64,000 bases of DNA from Sideroxydans sp. (lineage in GTDB: Bacteria; Pseudomonadota; Gammaproteobacteria; Burkholderiales; Gallionellaceae), in assembly GCA_013791855.1 (NCBI GenBank), contig VMTA01000019.1, positions 124,001 to 188,000 on the forward strand, read 5' to 3'. The position numbers and the translations under genes are program-made. How positions within the stretch are numbered: position 1 is the stretch's first letter; each line of letters starts with the position of its first letter. The notes beneath the pieces were generated by a model. That model was given only the letters and a program-made list of their open reading frames with translations. It did not search any database and was not told where the DNA came from. This document shows, in pieces, positions 1 to 8,497 of the stretch.

Positions 1-2215
1 GTGTCATGCCAGCCGGATACGCCACATACTCAGAAGGCTTGACGCGTGCCGGGGTAGCAGCTTGCTGTGCGACCGGTGCTTGTGCCGCCTGCGAGGAAGT
101 CGCGGCGTCATTCAGCTCCGGTGTATCCAGCTGCTCACGACGCTCGCGTTCACGGCGACCACCGCGACGACCGCGCTTGCGACCGCCTTCACGTGGTTGG
201 CCATCCTGACCTTGCTGCTCGGGGGCTGCAACCGGCAGGGATTCCAGTACAGGCTTGCTTGCGTCATTTTCCTGACGCGGTGGGCGCGGTTGGCGTTCTT
301 TGCGATTCGGCTGTTGTTCTTTGTCGTTGTTGGCTTGGCGCGGCGCTTCGTCACGTTCGCGGCGAGGCTTCTTGCCGGCTTCGTTGCGTTCGCCTTTTTC
401 AGTGCGATCACCCTTTTCACCACGCTCGCCACCCCGGTCACGGCGCTTGTCGCCGCGTTCGCGACGTCCATTGTTGCGGCTGCCGCTCTTGCGTGTCTCG
501 GCGGCCGGTTTCTCGGGCTCGCTTTCACCGCCCAGTGATTTGATCCAGCCGAACAGGCTGCCGAGCAGCGAGGTTTTCTTCTCCTCGACTTTTTCGGTGT
601 GCTTCGGTGCAGGCTGTGTCGGGGTGATGCTGCGCACGGCGGCTTGCGGGCGCTGTGCAATCTTGCTTTCGGGGGTGGAAGTGACCGGCTTGGCTTCTTC
701 CGGCGCCACGACCTGTTTGTAGCTGGGCTGCATGTGCTCAGGCGTGATGTCGTCCATGCGCAGACGGTCCACCGAGTAGTGCGGTGTCTCCATGTGCGGG
801 TTGGGGATCAGTGTGATGCGCACTTTGAAACGCTGTTCGATGCGGTTGATGTCCGAACGTTTCTCGTTCAGCAGGAAGGTGGCAACATCCACCGGCACTT
901 GCGCGTAGATGGCGGCGCTGCTGTCTTTCATCGCTTCTTCCTGGATGATGCGCAGGATGTTCAAAGCGGAAGATTCCGTACCGCGGATGTGGCCGATACC
1001 GTTACAGCGCGGGCAAGTGGAGTGATTGCCTTCTTCCAGGCTGGGGGCCAGACGCTGGCGCGACAGTTCTAGCAGGCCGAAGCGCGAGATCTTCGCGCTC
1101 TGGATGCGGGCACGGTCGAAGTGCAGGGCATCGCGCAGACGATCTTCCACCGCGCGCTGGTTCTTGGTCGATTCCATATCGATGAAGTCGATCACGATCA
1201 GGCCGCCCAAGTCGCGCAGGCGCAATTGGCGGGCGATCTCGTCGGCGGCTTCCAGATTGGTGTTGAGCGCGGTGGTCTCGATATCGCTGCCGCGCGTGGA
1301 ACGTGCAGAGTTGATGTCGATGGCGGTCAGCGCTTCGGTGTGGTCGATCACGATGGCGCCGCCGGAAGGCAGGTTCACTTGGCGCGCATGCGCCGATTCG
1401 ATCTGGTGTTCGATCTGGAAGCGCGAGAACAGTGGCACGTCATCGTGATAACGCTTGATGCGGTTCACGTGGTCCGGCATCACCGTACCCATGAAAGCCT
1501 GTGCCTGTTCGAAGATGTCGTCGGTGTCGACCAGGATCTCGCCGATGTCCGGGTTGAAGTAGTCGCGGATGGCGCGCACTACCAGGCTGCTTTCCAGATA
1601 GATCAGGGAAGGGGCCTTCTCGGACTGCGAAGCGCCTTCGATGGCGTCCCACAGTTGCTTGAGGTAGTTCAGGTCCCACTGCAGTTCTTCGGCGTTGCGG
1701 CCGATGCCTGCAGTGCGGGCGATGATGCTCATGCCCTTGGGGACGTCGATCTGTGCCAGTGTGTCGCGCAGTTCGTTGCGGTCTTCGCCTTCGATGCGGC
1801 GCGATACGCCGCCGCCGTTCGGGTTGTTCGGCATCAGCACCACATAACGACCGGCCAGACTGATGTAAGTGGTGAGGGCTGCGCCCTTGTTGCCGCGCTC
1901 GTCCTTTTCGACTTGCACCAGCAGTTCCTGGCCTTCTCTCAGCGCTTCCTTGATGCTGGGACGGCTACCGGCGCCCGCTTGGTAATACTGCGGGGCAACT
2001 TCTTTAAAGGGGAGGAAGCCGTGGCGGGTGCCACCGTATTCGACGAAGCAGGCTTCGAGGCTGGGCTCGAGGCGGGTGATGACGGCTTTGTAGATGTTGC
2101 TCTTGCGTGATTCTTTACCGGCGGTTTCGATATCGAGGTCGACCAGTTTCTGACCGTCTACGATGGCGACGCGGAGTTCTTCCGGTTGCGTCGCATTGAA
2201 TAACATGCGTTTCAT
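1..2215 (-). CDS. rne: Ribonuclease E, 3' end beyond the window
   Basis: Endoribonuclease that starts mRNA decay and processes rRNA and tRNA precursors; core of the degradosome. The protein begins MKRMLFNATQ, typical of RNase E/G. An S1-type RNA-binding region follows, then the DNase I-like catalytic core with the DHTEALTAIDIN and VIDFIDM segments carrying the metal-binding aspartates (near residues 300-350). A Zn-link CPRC lies near residue 400. After about residue 500 the chain becomes a low-complexity Arg/Glu/Lys-rich tail, the usual RNA- and protein-binding scaffold. The frame is still open at position 1, so the C terminus is missing. It is divergent from rluC, as in many proteobacteria. 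The long gap upstream probably contains an autoregulatory 5' leader (inferred). Confidence 0.96.
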   Translation of the reverse strand, partial: MKRMLFNATQPEELRVAIVDGQKLVDLDIETAGKESRKSNIYKAVITRLEPSLEACFVEYGGTRHGFLPFKEVAPQYYQAGAGSRPSIKEALREGQELLVQVEKDERGNKGAALTTYISLAGRYVVLMPNNPNGGGVSRRIEGEDRNELRDTLAQIDVPKGMSIIARTAGIGRNAEELQWDLNYLKQLWDAIEGASQSEKAPSLIYLESSLVVRAIRDYFNPDIGEILVDTDDIFEQAQAFMGTVMPDHVNRIKRYHDDVPLFSRFQIEHQIESAHARQVNLPSGGAIVIDHTEALTAIDINSARSTRGSDIETTALNTNLEAADEIARQLRLRDLGGLIVIDFIDMESTKNQRAVEDRLRDALHFDRARIQSAKISRFGLLELSRQRLAPSLEEGNHSTCPRCNGIGHIRGTESSALNILRIIQEEAMKDSSAAIYAQVPVDVATFLLNEKRSDINRIEQRFKVRITLIPNPHMETPHYSVDRLRMDDITPEHMQPSYKQVVAPEEAKPVTSTPESKIAQRPQAAVRSITPTQPAPKHTEKVEEKKTSLLGSLFGWIKSLGGESEPEKPAAETRKSGSRNNGRRERGDKRRDRGGERGEKGDRTEKGERNEAGKKPRRERDEAPRQANNDKEQQPNRKERQPRPPRQENDASKPVLESLPVAAPEQQGQDGQPREGGRKRGRRGGRRERERREQLDTPELNDAATSSQAAQAPVAQQAATPARVKPSEYVAYPAGMT

Positions 2216-2566
2216 TATTTTTCTCCCGCGCTCTGACACGGGCAGGACAAAGCTACGCGCTTAAAGGCGCGCGAGAAGGTGGATGTTCGAATCGTGTTGC
2301 TGACGATGGTCCAAGTGCTTGTTCTCGTTGTTAGTTTGTCTTTGTTTGTATGTCGCCAAACAGGTGGGCAACACACTAAAATCTATTCTGCTTCGTGCTT
2401 AGAGCGCGCAAATCAATTACCATCACTGCTTGTCTCCGGTGAGTGAGATTAACCGGGCGGGGCTGCTTCGTAGGCGGCTTGATTGCCTGCCTTGGGTTGG
2501 ACGGGGAATAAATAAACATCCCGTTTCGACGAAGGCGCACACGCGAGGCGCGGAGTATATTCAATA
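2216..2566. promoter_or_regulatory. rne/rluC divergent intergenic region (about 350 bp)
   Basis: No credible gene is visible here; the short reading frames lack family features. The region must hold promoters for both divergent genes. Its length on the rne side fits the long 5' leader through which RNase E controls its own mRNA in Escherichia coli, but I cannot identify the conserved hairpins by eye. A GGAG at 2552-2555 precedes the rluC start by about 11 bases. Confidence 0.5.
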
Positions 2567-3502
2567 ATGAGCGGTTTAGGCAAAGAATCCGTAACTTGGG
2601 TCGAAATAGATGAGGGTGGCGAAGGCCAGCGCATCGACAATTTCCTGTTCAAGCACCTGAAAGGCGTCCCCAAGAGCCATATCTACCGCATCTTGCGCGG
2701 CGAGGTCAGGGTCAACAAAAAGCGTATCGACCAGACTTATCGCCTGCAAATGGGCGATGTATTGCGCATCCCGCCCATCCGCGTCGCGGAAAAGCCCGAG
2801 GCCGAGTACGTTCCGGCCACTGAATTCCCTATCCTTTATGAGGATGATGCGCTGATCGCCATCAACAAACCGGCCGGCACGGCGGTGCACGGCGGCAGCG
2901 GGGTGAGTTTCGGTGTCATCGAGCAGATGCGTAGCGCGCGGCCGCAGGCCAAGTTTCTCGAGTTGGTGCACCGGTTGGACCGTGAGACCTCTGGGGTGCT
3001 GCTGATCGCCAAGAAGCGCTCGGCGCTGGTCGGCATGCACGAGATCATGCGCGAGGGCAATAGCGACAAGCGTTATTACGCGCTGGTGCTGGGCGAGTGG
3101 CATAACGCGCGCCAGCACGTGAAACTGCCGCTGCACAAGTTCGACACCCCGCAGGGTGAGAAGCGGGTGATGGTGCGCGAAGACGGTCAGCAGTCCCACA
3201 CCATCTTCAACCTGCAAAAGAACTGGCCGGGCTACGCGCTGCTTGAAGCCGAGCTGAAGACCGGGCGCACCCACCAGATCCGTGTGCACCTGTCCCATTT
3301 GGGCTTTCCCATCGCGGGCGATGACAAATACGGCGACTTCGCACGCAACAAGGAATTGATGAAGCAGGGGCTTAAGCGCATGTTCCTGCACGCGCACAGC
3401 ATCAGTTTCAAACACCCGCTGACCGAAGAGTCGTTGACCATCCAGGCGCCTTTGGCGCCCGAACTGCAGAAGTTCCTCGACCGTCTGGATAAAGGCCAAT
3501 GA
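2567..3502 (+). CDS. rluC: 23S rRNA pseudouridine synthase RluC/RluD family
   Basis: Converts specific uridines of 23S rRNA to pseudouridine. An S4 RNA-binding domain lies at about residues 15-75 (starting near RIDNFLFKHLKG). The catalytic domain contains HRLDRETSGVLL with the catalytic Asp, followed by GRTHQIRVHL, both diagnostic for the RluA/C/D family. At 311 residues the length is normal for RluC. The position divergent from rne favours RluC over RluD. The stop codon overlaps the start of the MFS gene (ATGA), so the two are probably translationally coupled. Confidence 0.93.
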   Translation: MSGLGKESVTWVEIDEGGEGQRIDNFLFKHLKGVPKSHIYRILRGEVRVNKKRIDQTYRLQMGDVLRIPPIRVAEKPEAEYVPATEFPILYEDDALIAINKPAGTAVHGGSGVSFGVIEQMRSARPQAKFLELVHRLDRETSGVLLIAKKRSALVGMHEIMREGNSDKRYYALVLGEWHNARQHVKLPLHKFDTPQGEKRVMVREDGQQSHTIFNLQKNWPGYALLEAELKTGRTHQIRVHLSHLGFPIAGDDKYGDFARNKELMKQGLKRMFLHAHSISFKHPLTEESLTIQAPLAPELQKFLDRLDKGQ

Positions 3503-4728
3503 CCCAGCCTGTCCGGTCGGAACGCGCCTTGCTGCTGACGCTGGCGGCCATCCAGTTCAGCCACATCCTTGATTTTATGATCATGATGCCGCTGGGACCG
3601 ATGCTGATGGTCGAGCTTGGCATCACCACGCACGAGTTCGGCCTGCTGGTCGCATCCTACAGTTTCAGCGCGGCGTTCTCGGGCTTGTTCGCCGCCACCT
3701 TCGTCGACCGCTTCGAGCGCAAACGTTTCCTGCTGGTCATATTCGTGCTGTTCGGTCTGGCGACATTGGCCTGCGCGATCGCGCCCGGTTATGCCACCTT
3801 GCTCATCGCGCGCGGCTTGGCCGGGGCGTTCGGCGGCGTGCTGGGTGCGCTGGTGCAGACCATTGTCGGCGACACCATCCCGTTCGCGCGGCGCGCGAAG
3901 GCCAGCGGCACGGTGGCGGCGGCGTTCTCGTTCTCGACCGTGGCTGGGGTGCCGCTTTCCCTGTGGCTGGCCAGCTTGTTCCACTGGCGTGCGCCGTTCG
4001 TGTTCATCGTACTGTTGGTGGTGATCTTCCTATTCATCGCCCAGCGCGTATTGCCCGAGCTGCGCCATCACCTGAGTCAGGAAAAACGCGCCCATCCCTT
4101 CATCGATCTGTTCGCCGTGATGCGCGACGGCAACCATTGGAGAGCCATGACCTTGTCGGCCATGATCATCTTCTCGGGGTTTACGGTCATCCCCTATATC
4201 ACGGTGTATGCGGTGAACAACATCGGCATCAGCCAGCACGATATCGCCTACATCTATCTGGCGGGCGGGGCGGCCACCTTGTTCACCCCGCGTGCGATCG
4301 GCCACTGGGCGGATGCGGCAGGCAAGGTGCAGGTCTATCGTATCGTCGCGTTCTGCGCGATGCTGCCCATCTTGCTGGTGACGCAGGTGGAGCAGGTCTC
4401 GCTTGGCCTGTTCCTGGTGTTCACTACATTGTTCTTCGTACTGGTTTCCGGTCGCTTCATCCCGGCCATGGCTATCATCACTTCGGCAGCACAACCTAAG
4501 CTGCGCGGCACCTTCATGTCGCTCAACGCCACCGTGCAATCACTGGCGATGGGCCTCGCCGCCACACTCAGCGGTTTCATCATCACGCAGGATGCGAGCG
4601 GGCGTATCGTCGGTTATGAGAACGTCGGCTACGTCGCCCTAGCTGCCAATCTGTTGGCCATGTGGTACGTCTCGCGCATCGTGATGCATGATGCACATCC
4701 CAATCTTCCCGACGTGGTCCCCAAATAA
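3499..4728 (+). CDS. MFS transporter, drug/sugar efflux type
   Basis: A 409-residue integral membrane protein with about 12 hydrophobic segments. It begins with a first helix around LLTLAAIQFSHILDFMIMMPLGPML and a cytoplasmic loop DRFERKRFLL, matching the major facilitator motif A position. The second half repeats the pattern. The substrate cannot be read from sequence; the resemblance is to the arabinose-efflux/multidrug subgroup. Its start overlaps the end of rluC by four bases, so it is likely cotranscribed, although no functional link with pseudouridylation is evident. Confidence 0.85.
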   Translation: MTQPVRSERALLLTLAAIQFSHILDFMIMMPLGPMLMVELGITTHEFGLLVASYSFSAAFSGLFAATFVDRFERKRFLLVIFVLFGLATLACAIAPGYATLLIARGLAGAFGGVLGALVQTIVGDTIPFARRAKASGTVAAAFSFSTVAGVPLSLWLASLFHWRAPFVFIVLLVVIFLFIAQRVLPELRHHLSQEKRAHPFIDLFAVMRDGNHWRAMTLSAMIIFSGFTVIPYITVYAVNNIGISQHDIAYIYLAGGAATLFTPRAIGHWADAAGKVQVYRIVAFCAMLPILLVTQVEQVSLGLFLVFTTLFFVLVSGRFIPAMAIITSAAQPKLRGTFMSLNATVQSLAMGLAATLSGFIITQDASGRIVGYENVGYVALAANLLAMWYVSRIVMHDAHPNLPDVVPK

Positions 4729-4790
4729 GCAGTAATCTTTTGCTGTAGATTGCCGATAACTTGGGTAATCAAGTTGTGAAAGGAGCAGCG

Positions 4791-5090
4791 ATGCGCTTCA
4801 CACCCACCATCCTCCCCGCGACGGCGACGCCGACGACGCGTGCTGTAAAGGGTTTGACCGATATCCACGCGGTGAAGCCGGTGCATGCGCGCGATCCCGA
4901 GTCTTTGTCTGTCGAAACCCATCCTGAAGTGCAGGACGAGCATCCGAACATACCGCTCGTGGATAGACGCATAGCCTGCCGCCGCATCCATAACCAGAAG
5001 GTGTTGATCGAATTGCGTTCGGGACTGGATCGCCGCCGCCATAACTTGATGGAAGGCGGGACGGCGGATCACATCGATGAAGAAGCCTGA
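4791..5090 (+). CDS. Small Arg-rich hypothetical protein (99 aa)
   Basis: I do not recognise a named family. The start at 4791 is chosen because AGGAG at 4781-4785 gives ideal spacing; an upstream TTG at 4761 has no such site. The first half is Thr/Pro/Val-rich. The second half is strongly basic, with two DRR motifs (DRRIACRRIHNQKV and DRRRHN) and a short acidic end (DHIDEEA). No signal peptide or membrane segment is visible. The protein is likely cytosolic and possibly nucleic-acid-binding, but that is a guess from charge alone. It lies between the MFS gene and the convergent rlmM. Confidence 0.55.
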   Translation: MRFTPTILPATATPTTRAVKGLTDIHAVKPVHARDPESLSVETHPEVQDEHPNIPLVDRRIACRRIHNQKVLIELRSGLDRRRHNLMEGGTADHIDEEA

Positions 5091-5140
5091 GGGTCTGATC
5101 GCACGCCGGCGCAGCCGGCCATGCTGGTCGGGGTGAGAGC

Positions 5141-6169
5141 TTAGCGCCGTTCCCGGTGCAGGAACACCGTGACTTCCTCGCGGTCGTGATAGAGCTGCTT
5201 GGCTTCCAGCCGGTAGCGCAAACCTTTCTTGTTGAGTGCGCTACGGATGGAATCGAGCGCGATGCGTAGTGCTTCCAAGCGTTTCTTCATCGGCAGCTTC
5301 AGATTGAATATCGCATTCATGCTGAAGCCACCGACTATCCATTCCGTCATCAGCGCGGCGACACGCTGTGGTTGTTCCACCATGTCGCATACCAGCCAGT
5401 CCACCGGGCGTTGCGGACGGAACTTGAATCCGTCCTGTCGCAGGTGTTTGATGTCGGGATGGCCGGCCGCTGCACCTTTGAGCGGGCCGTTGTCTACGGC
5501 AGTGACTTTCAAACCGCGTTGCACCAGCTGCCATGTCCAGCCGCCCGGGGCGGCACCCAGATCGACTGCCGTCATCTTCGGTTTCAGCCACTGTGCCTGT
5601 TCCTGTTTGTCCAGAAACACTTCGAATGCCTCGGCCAACTTCAGATAGGAGCGGCTGGGCGCGTCGGCAGACATGCTGACACGGTGGATGCCGTTGAGCG
5701 CATCGTTGCTGTTGCGCGGGTCGCTGCTGGCGATCAGGGCACGGTCTTCCGAGGGGAAGAAGATGTGCAGGCGCGGCAGGAGGGGGTCATCCACCAGACG
5801 TTCGTTGTCGCGCAGTGCCTGCTCGATCAAAGGCTGGAAGCGTTTGGTGAAGCCGGACAGGGTCTTGCCGTCGTTGGTATCGGGCACTTCCAGATACAGC
5901 GCGCCGTATCGTTCCGGCGATTGCGGGATGGCTTCCAACAAGGGGGTGAGGCGGTCGCGCTCCGGCAGTTCGCGCACTTCGCCGTGCAAGGTCAGCAGTT
6001 GTCTCGCGAAAGTGAGCTGTTTGTAGGCGAGGCGCGCTTTGCCTTGCAGGACCAGATAACCGCTGTTCTCCAGTGCTTCAACGGGTTTTGCTTGCGTCTC
6101 TTCGATGCAGTCGCGTTCGAAGCCGGGACGGCAATAGACCAGCCAGGCGGGTAAGGTTGGATCGATCAT
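5141..6169 (-). CDS. rlmM: 23S rRNA (cytidine-2498 2'-O) methyltransferase RlmM
   Basis: SAM-dependent 2'-O-ribose methyltransferase acting on helix 89 of 23S rRNA. The N-terminal half is a THUMP-like RNA-binding region beginning WLVYCRPGFERDC. The C-terminal Rossmann domain has the SAM motif DLGAAPGGWTWQL (about residues 205-220), VDWLVCDMVEQP, and a catalytic Lys in FNLKLPMKK, matching the RrmJ/RlmM K-D-K pattern. Length 342 is normal. The start codon overlaps the stop of the upstream TRIC-family gene (ATGA), so they form one minus-strand operon. Confidence 0.93.
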   Translation of the reverse strand: MIDPTLPAWLVYCRPGFERDCIEETQAKPVEALENSGYLVLQGKARLAYKQLTFARQLLTLHGEVRELPERDRLTPLLEAIPQSPERYGALYLEVPDTNDGKTLSGFTKRFQPLIEQALRDNERLVDDPLLPRLHIFFPSEDRALIASSDPRNSNDALNGIHRVSMSADAPSRSYLKLAEAFEVFLDKQEQAQWLKPKMTAVDLGAAPGGWTWQLVQRGLKVTAVDNGPLKGAAAGHPDIKHLRQDGFKFRPQRPVDWLVCDMVEQPQRVAALMTEWIVGGFSMNAIFNLKLPMKKRLEALRIALDSIRSALNKKGLRYRLEAKQLYHDREEVTVFLHRERR

Positions 6170-6777
6170 GAGTGGGGGCGCAAGCGCGGTAAGTGGATGT
6201 GCCAGCGGATCGCCGCGAGTCGCAGCGATACCGTCACCAGCATGGCGAAAAGGATGGACGGCAGGCGTTCCAGTCCCAGCGTATCAAGCAGGATCAACAG
6301 CAGCGCGCCGACCAGCGAGGCGGTGGCGTAGATGTCGGTGCGGAAGATCAGCGGTACTTCGTTGCACAGGATGTCGCGGATGACGCCGCCGAAGACACCA
6401 GTGATGACACCCATCAGGGCCGCGATGAACCAGTGTACATGCAGGTTCAGGGCGACTGTGGTGCCGATGACGGTGAACAGCGCAAGGCCGAGTGCGTCCG
6501 GCAGCAGGAAGAAGTTCTTCGGGATGGACAGCTTGCGGCCGAGGAAGAAGGTTACCACTGCAGCAGCGATGCCGACCATCACGTAGATCGGGTCATGCAC
6601 CCAGTACACCGGCAGGCGGCCGAGCAGGACGTCGCGCACCGTGCCACCGCCGATGCCTGCGATGACGGCGATCACGGCCACACCGAACAGGTCGAGGTCG
6701 CGCCGGTGCGCTTCCAGCGTGGCGGTGATGGCGCAGACGGCGACAGCGCACAGATCGAGGGTGTGTATCAGACTCAT
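6166..6777 (-). CDS. Trimeric intracellular cation channel (UPF0126/YicG) family protein
   Basis: A 203-residue inner-membrane protein with seven hydrophobic segments in an internally repeated arrangement. Each half carries a glycine-rich motif: GIGGGTVRDVLLGRLP and GVFGGVIRDILCNEVP. These paired GGxxRD motifs define the prokaryotic TRIC/UPF0126 family, potassium-permeable channels in studied members. The open frame extends further upstream, but that part overlaps the divergent HAD gene and lacks family similarity. I therefore start at MSLIHTLDL. Overlap with rlmM indicates cotranscription. Confidence 0.88.
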   Translation of the reverse strand: MSLIHTLDLCAVAVCAITATLEAHRRDLDLFGVAVIAVIAGIGGGTVRDVLLGRLPVYWVHDPIYVMVGIAAAVVTFFLGRKLSIPKNFFLLPDALGLALFTVIGTTVALNLHVHWFIAALMGVITGVFGGVIRDILCNEVPLIFRTDIYATASLVGALLLILLDTLGLERLPSILFAMLVTVSLRLAAIRWHIHLPRLRPHS

Positions 6778-6861
6778 GATGTTAACGGGCAGGCGGGGGC
6801 GCATTATACGAGGTGCGGCATGGCTAAGTGATAGAATCCGCGCCTCATTTTTTGGTGGTGC

Positions 6862-7521
6862 ATGATGGCGAAGCGTTATGAATTGATCGTTTTCGATTGG
6901 GACGGCACGGTGATGGACTCCACAGCGGTGATCGCCACGTCTATCCAGTCGGCTTGCCGTGATCTGGATCTGCCGGTGCCGAGCGACGAGGATGCCCGTC
7001 ATGTGATCGGCATGGGCTTGGTCGAGGCTTTGCGGCATGCTGTGCCGACTGCGCCGGAAGATATGTACGAGCCGCTGGCGGATCGCTATCGCCATTACTT
7101 CCTCGAGCAGGATCAAACCATCCCGCTGTTCTCCGGCGCACGCGAGACCATCGCGGAACTGCACGAAGCCGGCCATGCGCTGGCGGTGGCGACCGGCAAG
7201 AGCCGCAAGGGGCTGGATCGGGTGATGGATAGCAGCGGTTTGCGCGCATACTTCCATGCCTCTCGCACTGCGGACGAGACCTTCTCCAAACCACATCCGG
7301 CCATGCTGCTGGAACTGATGGATGAGCTGGGCATGCAGCCGGAGCAGGTGCTGATGATCGGCGATACCACGCATGATCTGCAGATGGCGATCAATGCCGG
7401 CGTGGATGTCGTGGGCGTGAGCTATGGTGCCCATCCGGAAGAGCAGTTGCGTGCGCTGAATCCGCTGGCGCTACTGGGCGATTTTCATGAATTGCGCGCT
7501 TGGCTGAAGGCCAACGCCTGA
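6862..7521 (+). CDS. HAD-superfamily phosphatase, phosphoglycolate-phosphatase-like
   Basis: Haloacid-dehalogenase hydrolase of subfamily IA, 219 residues. Motif I is FDWDGTVMD (nucleophile Asp near residue 12). The helical cap follows. Motif II lies around ALAVATGKS, and motif IV is MIGDTTHDLQMA. The substrate is not determinable; the family includes phosphoglycolate and other small phosphoester phosphatases. Two adjacent ATGs (6862, 6865) are possible starts. A TAGAAT -10-like box at 6832-6837 lies upstream. sppA follows 22 bases downstream, and this HAD/sppA pairing near rluC is common in betaproteobacteria. Confidence 0.9.
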   Translation: MMAKRYELIVFDWDGTVMDSTAVIATSIQSACRDLDLPVPSDEDARHVIGMGLVEALRHAVPTAPEDMYEPLADRYRHYFLEQDQTIPLFSGARETIAELHEAGHALAVATGKSRKGLDRVMDSSGLRAYFHASRTADETFSKPHPAMLLELMDELGMQPEQVLMIGDTTHDLQMAINAGVDVVGVSYGAHPEEQLRALNPLALLGDFHELRAWLKANA

Positions 7522-7543
7522 AACGATATTCAAGGAGTGCAAT

Positions 7544-8497
7544 ATGTCTGAACTGGGTGATAACTGGGAACGCAACGTACTGGAGAAACTGGCGATGTCC
7601 GCCATTCAGGAGCAACGACGCACACGCCGCTGGGGGATATTCTTCAAGCTGCTGACCTTCGCCTATCTGTTCTTCCTGTTTGCGCTGGTGATGGATATTG
7701 TCGGTGACAACGGCGATGGTCTAGCCGGTGGCAAGCACACGGCATTGATCGAGGTGAGAGGCGTGATCGCTGCCGACAGCATGGCCAATGCGGACAACCT
7801 TATTGGCAGCTTGCAGGATGCCTATCAGGACAAGCGCACGGCAGGCATCATCCTGCGCGTGAATAGTCCAGGCGGTAGCCCGGTGCAGGCCGGTCTGGTG
7901 AACGACGAGATCAAGCGGCTGCGTGCGCTGCATCCGGAGATTCCATTGCATGTGGTGGTGGAAGATATGTGCGCCTCGGGCGGTTATTTCATCGCGGCGG
8001 CAGCGGACAATATCTATGTCAACAAGGCGAGCATCGTCGGCTCCATCGGTGTGCTGATGGACGGTTTCGGATTCACCGGCACTATGCAGAAGCTGGGCGT
8101 GGAGCGCCGTCTGATGACGGCGGGCGAGAACAAGGGCTTCATGGATCCCTTCTCGCCGCGCGATCCTAAACACGAAGCATTCACTAAAGGTTTGCTGAAC
8201 GACATCCACCAACAGTTCATCGCCGTGGTGCGCGACGGTCGCGGCAAGCGTCTGAAGGAGACGCCGGAGATGTTCAGCGGCCTGTTCTGGACCGGCGACA
8301 AGGCCATCCAGATGGGGTTGGCCGACGGGATAGGCAGTGTGGATTCCGTGGCGCGCGACATCATCAAGGCCGAGACGGTGGTCGACTTCACCGCACACGA
8401 GAACATCGCAGACCGTCTGGCGAAGAAGCTGGGCGCAGGCGTGGCGAGTATGTTCCCCGGACTCGGCACGCAGAGCGAAGGCGTGGTGCTACGCTAG
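7544..8497 (+). CDS. sppA: S49-family signal peptide peptidase (SppA-like)
   Basis: Membrane-anchored serine protease that degrades cleaved signal peptides. A single transmembrane segment lies at about residues 28-50 ([21 protein letters not shown]). The S49 core carries [13 protein letters not shown], the catalytic-serine region [18 protein letters not shown], and [11 protein letters not shown]. At 317 residues it is the short, single-domain SppA form. Its 3' end overlaps the convergent DUF255 gene by nine bases. Confidence 0.92.
   Translation: MSELGDNWERNVLEKLAMSAIQEQRRTRRWGIFFKLLTFAYLFFLFALVMDIVGDNGDGLAGGKHTALIEVRGVIAADSMANADNLIGSLQDAYQDKRTAGIILRVNSPGGSPVQAGLVNDEIKRLRALHPEIPLHVVVEDMCASGGYFIAAAADNIYVNKASIVGSIGVLMDGFGFTGTMQKLGVERRLMTAGENKGFMDPFSPRDPKHEAFTKGLLNDIHQQFIAVVRDGRGKRLKETPEMFSGLFWTGDKAIQMGLADGIGSVDSVARDIIKAETVVDFTAHENIADRLAKKLGAGVASMFPGLGTQSEGVVLR

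Noticed and set aside
1121-2110. Long plus-strand frame (329 aa) opposite rne
   Set aside because: It lies wholly antisense to the RNase E catalytic core, which has clear motifs. The translation is His/Val/Asp-rich with no family likeness, a high-GC shadow.
6778-7434. N-terminal extension of the TRIC-family gene
   Set aside because: It is antisense to the HAD phosphatase gene, and the extension lacks membrane segments.
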